The position numbers were made by a program, and so were the translations under genes. This document shows positions 33,621 through 43,590 of a DNA stretch of 64,000 nucleotides, piece by piece (positions within the stretch are counted from its first letter, which is position 1; every line of letters begins with the position of its first letter). Under the pieces are notes generated by a model, which saw nothing but the letters and a program-made list of their open reading frames with translations, did no database searches and was not told the origin of the DNA. The DNA comes from Kazachstania africana CBS 2517 (taxonomy: Eukaryota > Ascomycota > Saccharomycetes > Saccharomycetales > Saccharomycetaceae), in contig NC_018941.1 of assembly GCF_000304475.1 (NCBI RefSeq), positions 310,001 to 374,000 on the forward strand, written 5' to 3'.

Positions 33621-36600
33621 ATGGATTCCGATCAAGTTGCCCATCTCCTGGAGTTAGAGGACAAGTTATCCAATATAAGGGCACAGATCAACTCGAAACT
33701 AGACAATCAGAAACATATTGCTATTATTTTAAGCGCTGTCGAAGAAAATATCAAAGATCATGCAACTAATGACACATCCAAGAACTTGGTCAACTATCTA
33801 GTCTCTTTCATGTCACTATTGGACCAGGCCATGGATTCTACCACCCATGAAATCAAGGATTTGCAGTTAGCCACCTCGGCAACCTACTTGCTGGATATTA
33901 TCTTCCATTATTGTCCCAAGAAGTTACTAAGGGCACAATTCGCAGAAGTTTTAACAAAGATTGCTCCATGTATCACCGATGAAAAGGCTGAGGCTCCAAT
34001 AATCAGATCAGGTGTGGGTTGTTTGGAGGCCCTTCTTATCGCTCAGGACACTCAAGCATGGAATAATACACATGATCTAACTATTACCCCAAAGAGAGGT
34101 TTACAAGGCCTTTTAGAATTATCCTTAGACCATAGACCAAAGATCAGAAAGAGAGCATGTGAAGCAATAAGTAATATTTTGTTAAATCCTCCAGTGGCCC
34201 CAACTCCAGAACATGTCGCATCTTCATTGATTTCTGATTTTGCCATCAAATATTTATCCAACGTTTTAAATGAATTTTCAACATTGTCAAACAAAAAATT
34301 GAAAAATCAAACAATTAAGGACGAATATAACGGTAAGATTATCCGTTGTTTGAAACTAATCAATACTATTGTATCAACTAAACAATGGCCAACATCACAG
34401 ATCGAAAAATTGTGTGATTTGCTATTGGAAATAACAAAAAGCACAGAACAATTCTTAGTTTCATCTTCATTTGAATGTTTCGAAAGTCTATTCAAATCCA
34501 TGGGTGAATCTACTGGTTTAGCAGAAGATAAATTCTTAAAGGTATTAAATACTATCTTCCAATTAAAGCCTTCAAGTAGCGACATCCATCTAGCTGGTTC
34601 CTGGATTGCCGTTGTTGTGAAAGGTGTAACAACTTATTCTCTACATGAACCATTTAAATGTGTAGCCAAATTACCCGATATATTCAAAATCATGTCCCAT
34701 TATTTACAAAGTGAAACTATGGAAATTTCATTCAGTGCATCTCAAGGTCTTATTGCTATCCTAAGTTCTTCAGTAAATGATAACGTTCTGTTATCTCCTC
34801 CACAGGTAACAGAAGATCAATATAATTTGGTCAACGATGTTATCACAGAACTATCTGACATCTTTTCCGATTTCCTTTCGATCAGATACAGTCATTGTTC
34901 AAAGGAAATTTTAAATATTTTAACTGTGGCATTCAACAAGTTGAAATCTAGATCCAATCCAGCTTTACTAAAACCATTACGCATAGTGGACAAATGGAGG
35001 ATCAATGAAGAGAATTATCTTGAATTAAGAGGTGAGGTTGAAACCGTTATTGGTGCAGCTATCGAATTTATGGGTCCAGAAATTGTCTTACAGGTACTAC
35101 CATTGAATTTAGATAATTTCGGGAATGATACCTCTAGACCAGGTAGAGCTTGGCTGTTGCCTATTTTAAGGGATCATATCAAACACGCTAAGCTTGCTAC
35201 TTTTATTGGTCAATTTATCCCATTAATAAAATTATATGAATCCAAGTATGAAAAGTTACCAAGTGATTCTGTCCAATTAAGAATCTTCCAAACTGTCGTC
35301 GATCAAATCTGGTCCACTCTACCACATTTTTGTGATGTACCAACGGATTTGAAAGAATCTTTCACCGACGAATTTGCCTCTGATTTATGTTCTTTACTTT
35401 ATAGTAATGTTGAATTAAGATCTACCATCATAAATGCATTGAAAAATCTGGTTGAAAGTAATTTATCATACGCTGAAAGTGATAATGCTGACTTGTTACC
35501 AATGGAAACTTTCCCTAGGGAGGAATCTCTCAAAAATATTGAATACCTAAGTACAACAAAGGTGATGAATGTCTTAGCGGTATTATTCAATGTTTATACA
35601 CAAACTCCAGCCAATTCCAGAGGTTACATTCTTGAAACCATTGAATCATATCTAAAAATTACCAAAGAAGAAGATATGACGAAGACCTTCAATAATGTAT
35701 GTGCCCTGTTGAAAACATCAATGGACGAAAAGCAAGCTAATTTAACCTCTACGTTGTTAGATATCATTATAGTAATGGTCAAATATTTATCTACATCTGC
35801 CTATGGTACCTTATTCAATATATTTGGTCAAACTATAAATTCCACAGATACTGCTGTCCAAAAACGTTCATATAAAATTATCTCTAGATTATCGGAAACT
35901 TCTGATGAAGCAAAAATGATGATCTCCTCGCACATCACAGATATTGAAAACATTATTTTATCTAATTCTGAGAGTGTTCAAACTTCTGCTAGATCAGGTA
36001 GATTGGTTGCCATAAAAACGGTTGTTGACTTATTACCTAACGACCATTTAGGTTTCATTGCCCGTATTGTTGCTGAAATTATTTTAGCCACCAAAGATGT
36101 TAACGAAAGAACGAGAGATACTGCTTTCGAAACTTTACTTTCAATGGGTAAAAGAATGCAACAGGGTGGTATTATTAAGCTAGGTGACCAAGACGTTCAA
36201 GAAAACAATGCCAATATTGCTGAATTCTTCAAAATTATCTCCGTTGGTTTAATTGGTGAAAGTCAGCATATGGTCAGTAGCACAGTTACTGCATACGCGT
36301 GCTTAATGTTTGAATTCAAGGATTTGTTAAGTGAAGATGTGATCATGGAGATTTATGATACCATTGAATTGTATTTAACTTCTAACTCTAGAGAAATTGC
36401 CAAGAGTGCAATTGGTTTCACCAAGGTTTGTGTTTTAGGTTTGCCAGAACCATTAATGAAACCAAAAGTGCCAGAATTGATTCCAAAATTATTACGTTGG
36501 TCCCATGAACATACAGGACATTTTAAGGCTAAGGTTAAGCATATCCTTGAAAGATTGATCAGAAGATTTGGTTATGAATATATCGAGGCTAATTTCCCTG

Positions 36601-37253
36601 AAGACGATATGAGACTACTCGCAAATATTAGAAAGACTCGTAATAGAAATAAACGTAGAGGGGAAGGAAATGAAGAAATTAACCCTATGGCTTCAGATAA
36701 ATCTTCAAAGGCATCTAAATTCATGTCGGCATTTGATGAAGCCGTATATGATTCTGCTGACGAAAATAGTGGAAGTGATGATGAAAGCTCCGGTGGTCAA
36801 CGAAAGAGAGAGCAGTTTATTGTGGAAAAAACAGGTGAGAATCCTCTAGATTTGTTAGATTCACAAACTTTAGCACACATTTCTTCGACTAGACCAAAGA
36901 AATTCAACAAGAAGGATCAAAAGAGAAGATTACAAAGCGACGATTCATTTGCGTTCGATGCTGAAGGTAAGCTTATAGTTAAGGGCCAGAAGGGTAAAGC
37001 CTCTGTTGAAGATGATGATCCTTTGAAAGAAGTTACAAGTGGTATAAACGCGTATCTTGAAGCTGTTCAAAATGGTCCAACAAGGGGACAAAGAAATAAA
37101 TTAAGGTTCAAGAAGAAAAATAACGGTGGTGATGATGGTTTTAGTGATAATGAGGATAACACATTACCAAAGAGTAAGCCAATGACGAAAAATAAGATCG
37201 GTAAGAACTTCAAAAAATCAAATCAAAAATTCAAATCAAGAAGAAGGTTGTGA
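33621..37253 (+). CDS. RRP12: ribosome biogenesis/export factor Rrp12
   Basis: 1210 codons from 33621 (S. cerevisiae 1228). Rrp12 is a HEAT/ARM-repeat protein that binds Ran and nucleoporins and is needed for nuclear export of both ribosomal subunits and pre-rRNA processing. The frame is open from 33513 (TTG), with an earlier ATG at 33546. However, MDSDQVAHLLELEDKL matches the yeast N-terminus as I recall it, and the PAC/RRPE motifs lie between 33506 and 33560. HEAT-like helices fill most of the protein. The last 200 residues are acidic then strongly basic, ending KFKSRRRL, typical of nucleolar proteins. Confidence 0.93.
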   Translation: MDSDQVAHLLELEDKLSNIRAQINSKLDNQKHIAIILSAVEENIKDHATNDTSKNLVNYLVSFMSLLDQAMDSTTHEIKDLQLATSATYLLDIIFHYCPKKLLRAQFAEVLTKIAPCITDEKAEAPIIRSGVGCLEALLIAQDTQAWNNTHDLTITPKRGLQGLLELSLDHRPKIRKRACEAISNILLNPPVAPTPEHVASSLISDFAIKYLSNVLNEFSTLSNKKLKNQTIKDEYNGKIIRCLKLINTIVSTKQWPTSQIEKLCDLLLEITKSTEQFLVSSSFECFESLFKSMGESTGLAEDKFLKVLNTIFQLKPSSSDIHLAGSWIAVVVKGVTTYSLHEPFKCVAKLPDIFKIMSHYLQSETMEISFSASQGLIAILSSSVNDNVLLSPPQVTEDQYNLVNDVITELSDIFSDFLSIRYSHCSKEILNILTVAFNKLKSRSNPALLKPLRIVDKWRINEENYLELRGEVETVIGAAIEFMGPEIVLQVLPLNLDNFGNDTSRPGRAWLLPILRDHIKHAKLATFIGQFIPLIKLYESKYEKLPSDSVQLRIFQTVVDQIWSTLPHFCDVPTDLKESFTDEFASDLCSLLYSNVELRSTIINALKNLVESNLSYAESDNADLLPMETFPREESLKNIEYLSTTKVMNVLAVLFNVYTQTPANSRGYILETIESYLKITKEEDMTKTFNNVCALLKTSMDEKQANLTSTLLDIIIVMVKYLSTSAYGTLFNIFGQTINSTDTAVQKRSYKIISRLSETSDEAKMMISSHITDIENIILSNSESVQTSARSGRLVAIKTVVDLLPNDHLGFIARIVAEIILATKDVNERTRDTAFETLLSMGKRMQQGGIIKLGDQDVQENNANIAEFFKIISVGLIGESQHMVSSTVTAYACLMFEFKDLLSEDVIMEIYDTIELYLTSNSREIAKSAIGFTKVCVLGLPEPLMKPKVPELIPKLLRWSHEHTGHFKAKVKHILERLIRRFGYEYIEANFPEDDMRLLANIRKTRNRNKRRGEGNEEINPMASDKSSKASKFMSAFDEAVYDSADENSGSDDESSGGQRKREQFIVEKTGENPLDLLDSQTLAHISSTRPKKFNKKDQKRRLQSDDSFAFDAEGKLIVKGQKGKASVEDDDPLKEVTSGINAYLEAVQNGPTRGQRNKLRFKKKNNGGDDGFSDNEDNTLPKSKPMTKNKIGKNFKKSNQKFKSRRRL

Positions 37254-37316
37254 GGTCTATCTTCATATAGATACATTGTAAATTAGAATGCAAAATTAAA
37301 TATATTATTTATATTA

Positions 37317-38495
37317 TTAAAAAATTGACTGATTATCGTAATCAAGAGAATCCCTCCTTTGAAAAGTGTTGTCCATGTCTTCCATTTCACTAAATTGTAA
37401 GTTATTACCCGTAGTATTAGTATTGAACGGTTCATTCTGTTCTTCTTCAACATAATCTTTCTTTTGACTGTGAAGTCCTTCCTCTTGCTCTTCCTTTTCA
37501 TCTTCTTCTTCGGCATTTTCATCTTCAGAGACATAGTTATCATATGATAATCCTATATTCTCTATCCTGTTTCCCATTGTCATTGCAGGTAATATTTTTT
37601 CCAAATTTGACCCAATTTCGAATAATTGATTACTACCTATATTTGCATCATCCGTCGTTATATCATTATGATAAGCTTTATTTGATGAACTTAATTGTGA
37701 CGGCAGCATTTCGTTTGGTGATTTATGTGCATTATCATGACTATTTGGAACATGGAGATGTAGACTTCTACTCAATATAGAATGTTTCAAGCCCGCAATG
37801 TTTGGCAAATTATTCATATCTGGAACTTTATTTTCTTTATTATTTGATTTTTGTAACCTCCTTCTTATCAGATCTAGCCTTTGTTTAGTAATTAAGAACC
37901 TTATCCAATCATCAGTTTCCCCATTATTAATTAAATCTTCAATCAAATCATTCTCCTCTTTGTTTTCTTCTTCCTTCCTGGGAGCATTTCCATTGGTTCC
38001 TTGTAATTGAGTTATATAGTCTAGTTTATTTGTAAGTTGTTTATTGTTAGAATTGTCTGTATCATTAATACTTTGGTTTTGAATTTCAGATGATGATATT
38101 TTCAACGGTTCAATATTAGGAAAAGCTACTTTAATTGAGTTTTGAAACTGAATGCTGTCGAGAATCCACTCTCTAAGTTTTGTGAAAGCTTTATCGTGTG
38201 CAGATAATCCTGGATTTTCATCGTATACATCCAATAAATCAATTGGTCTTATGAGACCCAGATTGACAAAACTTTGTGAAATGTCCTGTATAGCTATGAT
38301 GCTGTCATCCAGGTCACACCTTGCTCGTGCCAGTTTTTGAATTTCAGATATCAAAAGATTCAAAAACTTGATGTATAAATCAGTTACTGTATCAACTGTG
38401 GTTGGTTTAGATTTATCGAAACCCTGAGATTTTAAAAGCTGCAGCATTGATATGCGCAGCAGTCCAAAATAAAAATCATTATTTGAAGTTGCCAT
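37317..38495 (-). CDS. TAF3: TFIID subunit Taf3 (histone fold)
   Basis: 392 codons (S. cerevisiae 353). Taf3 pairs with Taf10 through a histone fold within TFIID. The N-terminal 85 residues form the bromo-associated histone-fold domain (FYFGLLRISMLQLLKSQGFD start, then DLYIKFLNLLISEIQKLARA). The rest is Asn/Ser/Glu-rich and probably disordered, ending acidic, without a PHD finger, as in other budding yeasts. The stop lies 63 bp from the RRP12 stop. Order RRP12, TAF3, RET3 matches YPL012W-YPL011C-YPL010W. Confidence 0.9.
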   Translation of the reverse strand: MATSNNDFYFGLLRISMLQLLKSQGFDKSKPTTVDTVTDLYIKFLNLLISEIQKLARARCDLDDSIIAIQDISQSFVNLGLIRPIDLLDVYDENPGLSAHDKAFTKLREWILDSIQFQNSIKVAFPNIEPLKISSSEIQNQSINDTDNSNNKQLTNKLDYITQLQGTNGNAPRKEEENKEENDLIEDLINNGETDDWIRFLITKQRLDLIRRRLQKSNNKENKVPDMNNLPNIAGLKHSILSRSLHLHVPNSHDNAHKSPNEMLPSQLSSSNKAYHNDITTDDANIGSNQLFEIGSNLEKILPAMTMGNRIENIGLSYDNYVSEDENAEEEDEKEEQEEGLHSQKKDYVEEEQNEPFNTNTTGNNLQFSEMEDMDNTFQRRDSLDYDNQSIF

Positions 38496-38975
38496 ATCAG
38501 CCTAGGATGATGCAGAAAGCGACCGGGGAATTTACCAATCTTTGATAAACAAATCCTCTGTAGTTCATGTATTTACAGTGAGCATTGAAGGATTTCTGTC
38601 AAAATGCCTTTATAGGCATGAAAAAAAAAAAGATCATTAGCAAATATTGTTACCCGCATTTAGGTTTAGGGTACGCATGTTTATTAGGGCTAATATTGAG
38701 TTTTTAAACTTCCCACTTTACATGCCCGGATTTCAATTAGGGCTTGTTTTGTATCAAGGTCGGATTTTTCACGTGATCTAATGTTCGGGTAATAAATTGG
38801 TACATTTTTTGAAAACTTGTCAACTTGATTCCTGAAAAAATGATTAATAGTTTGTATTGCAGTCTGGACACAGTGTATTTAATTGCCAGTTTTCTATAAA
38901 AGGGACTATATAGCATCCATTGATTGCCTACGAATCGCCGAGCATACTTCATTACCATTACTAGTATAACATACA
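38496..38975. promoter_or_regulatory. divergent TAF3-RET3 promoter with Tbf1, Reb1 and Cbf1-type sites
   Basis: 480 bp. Plus-strand reading: Reb1 TTACCCG 38650-38656; Tbf1-like TTTAGGGT 38665-38672, TTAGGGC 38684-38690 and TTAGGGC 38737-38743; CACGTGA (Cbf1/E-box) 38770-38776; Reb1 CGGGTAA 38786-38792. Six candidate general-regulatory-factor sites lie within 143 bp. This suggests a strongly nucleosome-depleted, insulated bidirectional promoter. An A-tract lies near 38622-38631. Confidence 0.65.
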
Positions 38976-39548
38976 ATGTCAAATTTGTCGCTCTATTCGG
39001 TCAATGCAATTTTAATCTTGGATAATCACGGGAATAGAATATACTCAAAATATTATAAGCCACCTCATTTAAATAACGTTATAACTGATAGTTTGTTTGA
39101 TAATATCAAGAAACAAAAAGAATTCGAACAGAAATTGTTCAAAAAGACGCATAAACAAGATTCTGAGATTCTAATCTTTGAAAATAACATTATATTATAC
39201 AAGGAATACATCGATGTTACAATATACCTGGTTGGCAACATTAATGAAAATGAAATTATCCTACAAAATGCATTCAGTGGATTCAAAGGTTCAATGGAAT
39301 TGCTCTTGAACAACGGTATCGACAATAAAAATGTCAGTGAAAATTGTGATTTAGTTTACCTTTTAATTGATGAAATTATTGACAACGGTGTCATTTTGGA
39401 GACTGATCCAGCATCCATAGCTTCTAGAGTCACAAAACAACCAACCAGTGATACTTTGAACCAAACTCTAGACTTAGATAAGGGCCTCTTAGGTGCTTGG
39501 GGATTTGCAAAGAGCAAATTACAAGAGAGATTACAACAAGGCTTATAA
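38976..39548 (+). CDS. RET3: coatomer zeta subunit Ret3
   Basis: 190 codons (S. cerevisiae 189). It is the zeta-COP subunit of COPI, which mediates Golgi-to-ER retrieval. It has a longin-like fold of the clathrin-adaptor small-chain family. Seen: YSVNAILILDNHGNRIYSKYY at the start, the DVTIYLVGNINENEIIL beta-hairpin near residue 80, VYLLIDEIIDNGVILETDP near 125-145, and the C-terminal SKLQERL helix. It is convergent with YFR006W across 80 bp, where S. cerevisiae chromosome XVI order changes to chromosome VI order. Confidence 0.95.
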   Translation: MSNLSLYSVNAILILDNHGNRIYSKYYKPPHLNNVITDSLFDNIKKQKEFEQKLFKKTHKQDSEILIFENNIILYKEYIDVTIYLVGNINENEIILQNAFSGFKGSMELLLNNGIDNKNVSENCDLVYLLIDEIIDNGVILETDPASIASRVTKQPTSDTLNQTLDLDKGLLGAWGFAKSKLQERLQQGL

Positions 39549-39628
39549 TTTTATGTCATAAATAGTTGTTCAATGTATATATAAAAAATATGAAAAAAGT
39601 AAATTCATTTATGATTAAGTTTTCTTAT

Positions 39629-41170
39629 TTAAACGACAACATGGAAATTAGAACGAGATTTGCTTAGACCTTTAGATACAATCTTTTCAATTTCATCAGG
39701 ATCAGACGTAATACCTGTTAAATTCTCGTGACCATCCTTGGTAATTAAGATATCATCTTCGATACGAACACCACCAACATACATATATTTCTTTAGGACA
39801 TCGAAGTTGACCATCTTTGTTCTTTCAGGGTACTTCTCCAAAAATTCTTTCATTAAAAATTCATTGAAATAACAACCAGGTTCGTTGGTAACAACCATGT
39901 TCGCCTTCAACTCACGTCTTAAACGCAGAAAGGCGAAGTACGGGTTAGGATCTTCGTAATTTGGCTTACCAGCAACGTCATGAACATCAAGACCCATTAA
40001 ATGGCCAAGACCGTGTGGATAAAAGGCACAAGTGACTTTAGATTCAAAAATTTCATCTTCCGTGAATTCATTTCTCAAGATCCCCAAGTTCATTAAGTGT
40101 TTGATCAAAACTTTGTGTGAAAGAATGTGTAAATCTTCCCAACGGGCACCAGGCTTCATTAAAGACATTGTTTGAGCTTGCATGTCTAGAACGGCTTCAT
40201 AGATTTCACGATGTTCCTTCGTGAACTTACCGTTAATTGGGAAACATCTGGTAACATCAGTGGTATAGTTCATCCATTCACAACCAGAATCAATCAAGAC
40301 TGATTCCTTTTCTTTCAATTCTTCAGTGTTTGTGACGTAGTGTAAAGTTCCACAAGCTGGTCCTGAGCAACAAATTGGATCGTAGCCTAAAGTTCTTGAA
40401 CCTTGTCTCAAGGCATGATATTCAAATTCAGCTTGAATCTGGTATTCAGTTAATTCAATAGGCAAGGCAGACATGACAGCCAAATGACAATTGTCATTAA
40501 TCTTGGATGCATATCTCAAAATTTCAATTTCATATTCATCTTTAATCAATCTTGCTTCATCCATAGAATTGAAAAATTTCTCATCCTTAGCAACGATTTT
40601 TTTAGAATCTAACAAACTCTTGAAAACAGATTCGTTGACTTTGAAGTTATCTAGATCAGTTGTATAAAGTTTGGTAATATCATTTTCATACATTCTGAAA
40701 ATGTTGTTGAATTCTTTCAAGTAGTGAACTTCATCCACGTCGAATTTCTTGGAAGCCTCCTCTATAGACATTGGCATACCACTCCAGATAATGTCATCAC
40801 TGTTAACATCTGGTAAAAATAAAATCAATTTCTTTAAGGATGTTAGGTAAAGTATAGTAGAATTCGGAATATCCACACCGGAAAGATAGTAGAAATACCT
40901 TTCTTGCCTGAAAGGTTTTGAAATATCACAGTATTTGACTCCTTCAACGTGATTTCCACAGATCAAGAAGGCAGCATCTTTTTCATTTAAATGGTTTTGC
41001 ACATTTGCATTATGTAATTTTGCAGGGTATTTTGTGTCTTTTAACGATTTTGGAAGGTCTACACTTAAATTTGCAATTGGTTTCTCCATTTCTCTTCTTT
41101 TTCCTCTTAGAGTCTTGGCAGCTAGATACGCAAAGGCAGATGTCAAAGCTACTGGTGCTAATGAGTTCAT
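39629..41170 (-). CDS. YFR006W: putative Xaa-Pro aminopeptidase/prolidase (M24 family), YFR006W-like
   Basis: 513 codons (S. cerevisiae 535). An N-terminal hydrophobic segment (about residues 4-20) may anchor the protein. An aminopeptidase-P N domain (about 45-185) and a pita-bread M24 domain (about 205-480) follow. All five metal ligands are readable: Asp294, Asp305, His390, Glu430 and Glu471. It should therefore be an active dinuclear metallopeptidase acting on X-Pro bonds; the substrate is unknown. A vacuolar location is reported for the S. cerevisiae protein as I recall. It is divergent from SAD1 (170-bp promoter), as in S. cerevisiae. Confidence 0.92.
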   Translation of the reverse strand: MNSLAPVALTSAFAYLAAKTLRGKRREMEKPIANLSVDLPKSLKDTKYPAKLHNANVQNHLNEKDAAFLICGNHVEGVKYCDISKPFRQERYFYYLSGVDIPNSTILYLTSLKKLILFLPDVNSDDIIWSGMPMSIEEASKKFDVDEVHYLKEFNNIFRMYENDITKLYTTDLDNFKVNESVFKSLLDSKKIVAKDEKFFNSMDEARLIKDEYEIEILRYASKINDNCHLAVMSALPIELTEYQIQAEFEYHALRQGSRTLGYDPICCSGPACGTLHYVTNTEELKEKESVLIDSGCEWMNYTTDVTRCFPINGKFTKEHREIYEAVLDMQAQTMSLMKPGARWEDLHILSHKVLIKHLMNLGILRNEFTEDEIFESKVTCAFYPHGLGHLMGLDVHDVAGKPNYEDPNPYFAFLRLRRELKANMVVTNEPGCYFNEFLMKEFLEKYPERTKMVNFDVLKKYMYVGGVRIEDDILITKDGHENLTGITSDPDEIEKIVSKGLSKSRSNFHVVV

Positions 41171-41340
41171 CTGATTAAGATGATTTATTTATGAAAAATG
41201 GGAAAAAAAGAATGTGTCAAATTAAATTTTTCAATATTGAAAAATTTGAAATACCTGAAAATCATAGAGTCATCGAGTATGAAATTAAAGGAAGCAAGGG
41301 TCTTGAAGGCTGGAACAACCTGCTTCGCTAGTGATAAAGA

Positions 41341-42651
41341 ATGGTTAAAACGAGTCGAGAAGATGATGATGGTAGTGTACAGGACTTGAAAAAACGGAAA
41401 ATAGAGTCGGACCATGAATATATTGACCAGATTAATGTCAAAAAATTGGATTTCGATCAAAATAAAGTGTGTTCCGTAACACTGTCCCCCATCAACGTAT
41501 ATTGCTGTCTGCAATGTGGGAAGTTTTTTCAAGGTCGTGGTATTCAATCGCCCGCATTTCAACATTCTATTGATGAAAGCTCACACAAGTTACTCATCAA
41601 TTTGAATACAACGTCGATTTATATATTGCCTGATAATAAGGAAATTTTGAAAGACAGTACTGATCCACTGGTACGGAAGATACGATTTGCCATTAATCCC
41701 CAATATACAAGAGAAGATATCGTGCAATTGTCACAGCGTGTTAGTAACCATTACGTGTGTGGATTCATTGGTATAAACAACAACAATAGCGACTTTGTAA
41801 ATAGCAGGATCGCAACTGGGAAAAGCATTGAAATTGACCATATAAACTCAGCGCTCTTAATGTTCTCACATATATTTCCAGTAAGAGACCATTTACTGTT
41901 GTTAGATCATAAAGATACCAAGATTAATGAACTGTCTAGGAAAATTTCTTTGATAGTAAAAAAAATTTGGTCACCAAACTTGATTTCAAAATATCACATA
42001 TCTACTATTGAAGTTATCACGTATCTTATGATTCATGAGCCTCATCTCTTCAAAAATCATAATCCCAAATTGATGTTGACGTGGTTACTGAATTATTTAA
42101 CTAAGAAAGATAAAGATATCGGTTCTGTATTAAAGAAAAATCTTCAAGGGACCATTGAAATGCGCTCCAAACATATTAATTTTTGGCATTTGACGGTTAG
42201 CCTTCCACCTATAACTGTTTTCAAAGATGGTAATAATGTAAATAAATTCCCACAGGTTAAATTAGAGACCTTAATTAATAATAAATTTCTTTCAAATAAC
42301 GCAGAATATAAACTGGAAAAATTGCCGAATTATCTTATAATAAGTATTGATAGATCAGAGAATGATAGTACACTAAAGTTTCCAATAAAGGATAGAAATC
42401 AAACTATGGTTGAGTTCTCTTTACAATTGACCTTGTCAGGGGATAAGTATAGATTGATTTGCAATTTAATTAATAAAGTTAAGAAATCATCCAGGATTGA
42501 TAAAGATGATGAGAATAGATGGCTTACACAATTATATAATGAAAAAATGGATAAATGGTACGAAATTGATGGTGTTAACGTCTTAAGTAAAGATTCTGAA
42601 TTGTTATTCCTTAATGAGACTTATATTCAAATTTGGGAGAAAATTATATAA
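41341..42651 (+). CDS. SAD1: tri-snRNP factor Sad1 (inactive USP-like)
   Basis: 436 codons (S. cerevisiae 448, YFR005C). Sad1/USP39 stabilises the U4/U6.U5 tri-snRNP before Brr2 action and is needed for splicing. The zinc-finger UBP part near residues 38-95 reads VYCCLQCGKFFQGRG. A USP-like fold follows that lacks the catalytic Cys/His pattern, as in the family. The final PNYLIISIDRSENDSTLKFP segment corresponds to the USP core near the C-terminus. Its stop lies only 18 bp from the RPN11 stop codon. Confidence 0.93.
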   Translation: MVKTSREDDDGSVQDLKKRKIESDHEYIDQINVKKLDFDQNKVCSVTLSPINVYCCLQCGKFFQGRGIQSPAFQHSIDESSHKLLINLNTTSIYILPDNKEILKDSTDPLVRKIRFAINPQYTREDIVQLSQRVSNHYVCGFIGINNNNSDFVNSRIATGKSIEIDHINSALLMFSHIFPVRDHLLLLDHKDTKINELSRKISLIVKKIWSPNLISKYHISTIEVITYLMIHEPHLFKNHNPKLMLTWLLNYLTKKDKDIGSVLKKNLQGTIEMRSKHINFWHLTVSLPPITVFKDGNNVNKFPQVKLETLINNKFLSNNAEYKLEKLPNYLIISIDRSENDSTLKFPIKDRNQTMVEFSLQLTLSGDKYRLICNLINKVKKSSRIDKDDENRWLTQLYNEKMDKWYEIDGVNVLSKDSELLFLNETYIQIWEKII

Positions 42652-42669
42652 TTACTAATATGTACACTT

Positions 42670-43590
42670 TTATTTGATTGCAACTGAATTGACATTTGAT
42701 GTAAGAGCAGAAACTGTATTTTCTTCTAATACTTTTTCTGCTGTATCGATTAAATGCTTCTTTGGATCTTGTTTACCAACATAACGTGTCTTTAATTGTG
42801 TTTCAGTTAACTCTTTTTCCTCTTCAACTCTCTTTGAATATAGTTTTGCAATTTTTACCATCTGTTGAGTGGCAGCTAAATTATTGTGTTCTTTTTCTTC
42901 GAAATCGTACATTTTCAGGCCTGATTGCCATTGTTCCTTATGTAAATTCATTAACATTTTAGTTTCAGCTGCAGTTCTACGATAATCAATATTAAGTGAG
43001 TAGTAATGTCTATTTAAGCCATGTATTAGCGCTTGGATATTTGCTTTATTCATCAGGCCTGCATTTGAAGTAGTTTGTCTTGGTTCTTGGTTATTGATTA
43101 AAGCACCAGTATCGATCAATCTGAAAGCATCAATGACAACTTTACCCTTAACGGATTGAATTGGATCCACGACAACAGCCACAGCTCTGTTATTCAATTG
43201 TTCAAAGGATTTTTGTGTGTTAACATCGACTGAAGATAACCAACAACCAAACCCTGGATGTGAATGGTACCATCCAACGACCATTTGGTCTCTACCGGTT
43301 TGCTTCAACATATCCATCATTTTAGCTTGGAAAACATCGTCAACAGCTTCAACTGACACACCAGTACCGGATTGTGGCATGGCAAAGACATCTACGACAT
43401 TTACTGTATAATCATCAATGAACTCACCGAGCATCAAACCCATGACTTCCATAGGCACACCGGCTCTACCATGCTTCAACATCTTAAGTAATGCAATTGA
43501 TGAGATATAAACTGTCTCCTTAGTGTCGTCACGATCTGCATCCACAGCTCCAACTTTAGAGTTCATCATCAGTCTCTGTAACCTTTCCAT
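42670..43590 (-). CDS. RPN11: 19S proteasome deubiquitinase Rpn11
   Basis: 306 codons, identical in length to S. cerevisiae Rpn11. It is the lid JAMM metalloprotease that cuts ubiquitin chains from substrates as they enter the proteasome. Seen: [10 protein letters not shown] with the catalytic Glu, and the zinc motif [17 protein letters not shown] with His109, His111 and Asp122. It is extremely conserved over the first 230 residues; the C-terminal helix is variable and ends NSVAIK, as in yeast. An exact PACE (Rpn4) site lies 144 bp upstream, as expected for a proteasome gene. Confidence 0.97.
   Translation of the reverse strand: MERLQRLMMNSKVGAVDADRDDTKETVYISSIALLKMLKHGRAGVPMEVMGLMLGEFIDDYTVNVVDVFAMPQSGTGVSVEAVDDVFQAKMMDMLKQTGRDQMVVGWYHSHPGFGCWLSSVDVNTQKSFEQLNNRAVAVVVDPIQSVKGKVVIDAFRLIDTGALINNQEPRQTTSNAGLMNKANIQALIHGLNRHYYSLNIDYRRTAAETKMLMNLHKEQWQSGLKMYDFEEKEHNNLAATQQMVKIAKLYSKRVEEEKELTETQLKTRYVGKQDPKKHLIDTAEKVLEENTVSALTSNVNSVAIK

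Noticed and set aside
38760..38800. CACGTGA at 38770 as CDEI of a centromere
   Set aside because: The neighbouring sequence contains GC-rich words and Tbf1/Reb1 sites rather than a CDEII-like AT block; no CDEIII.
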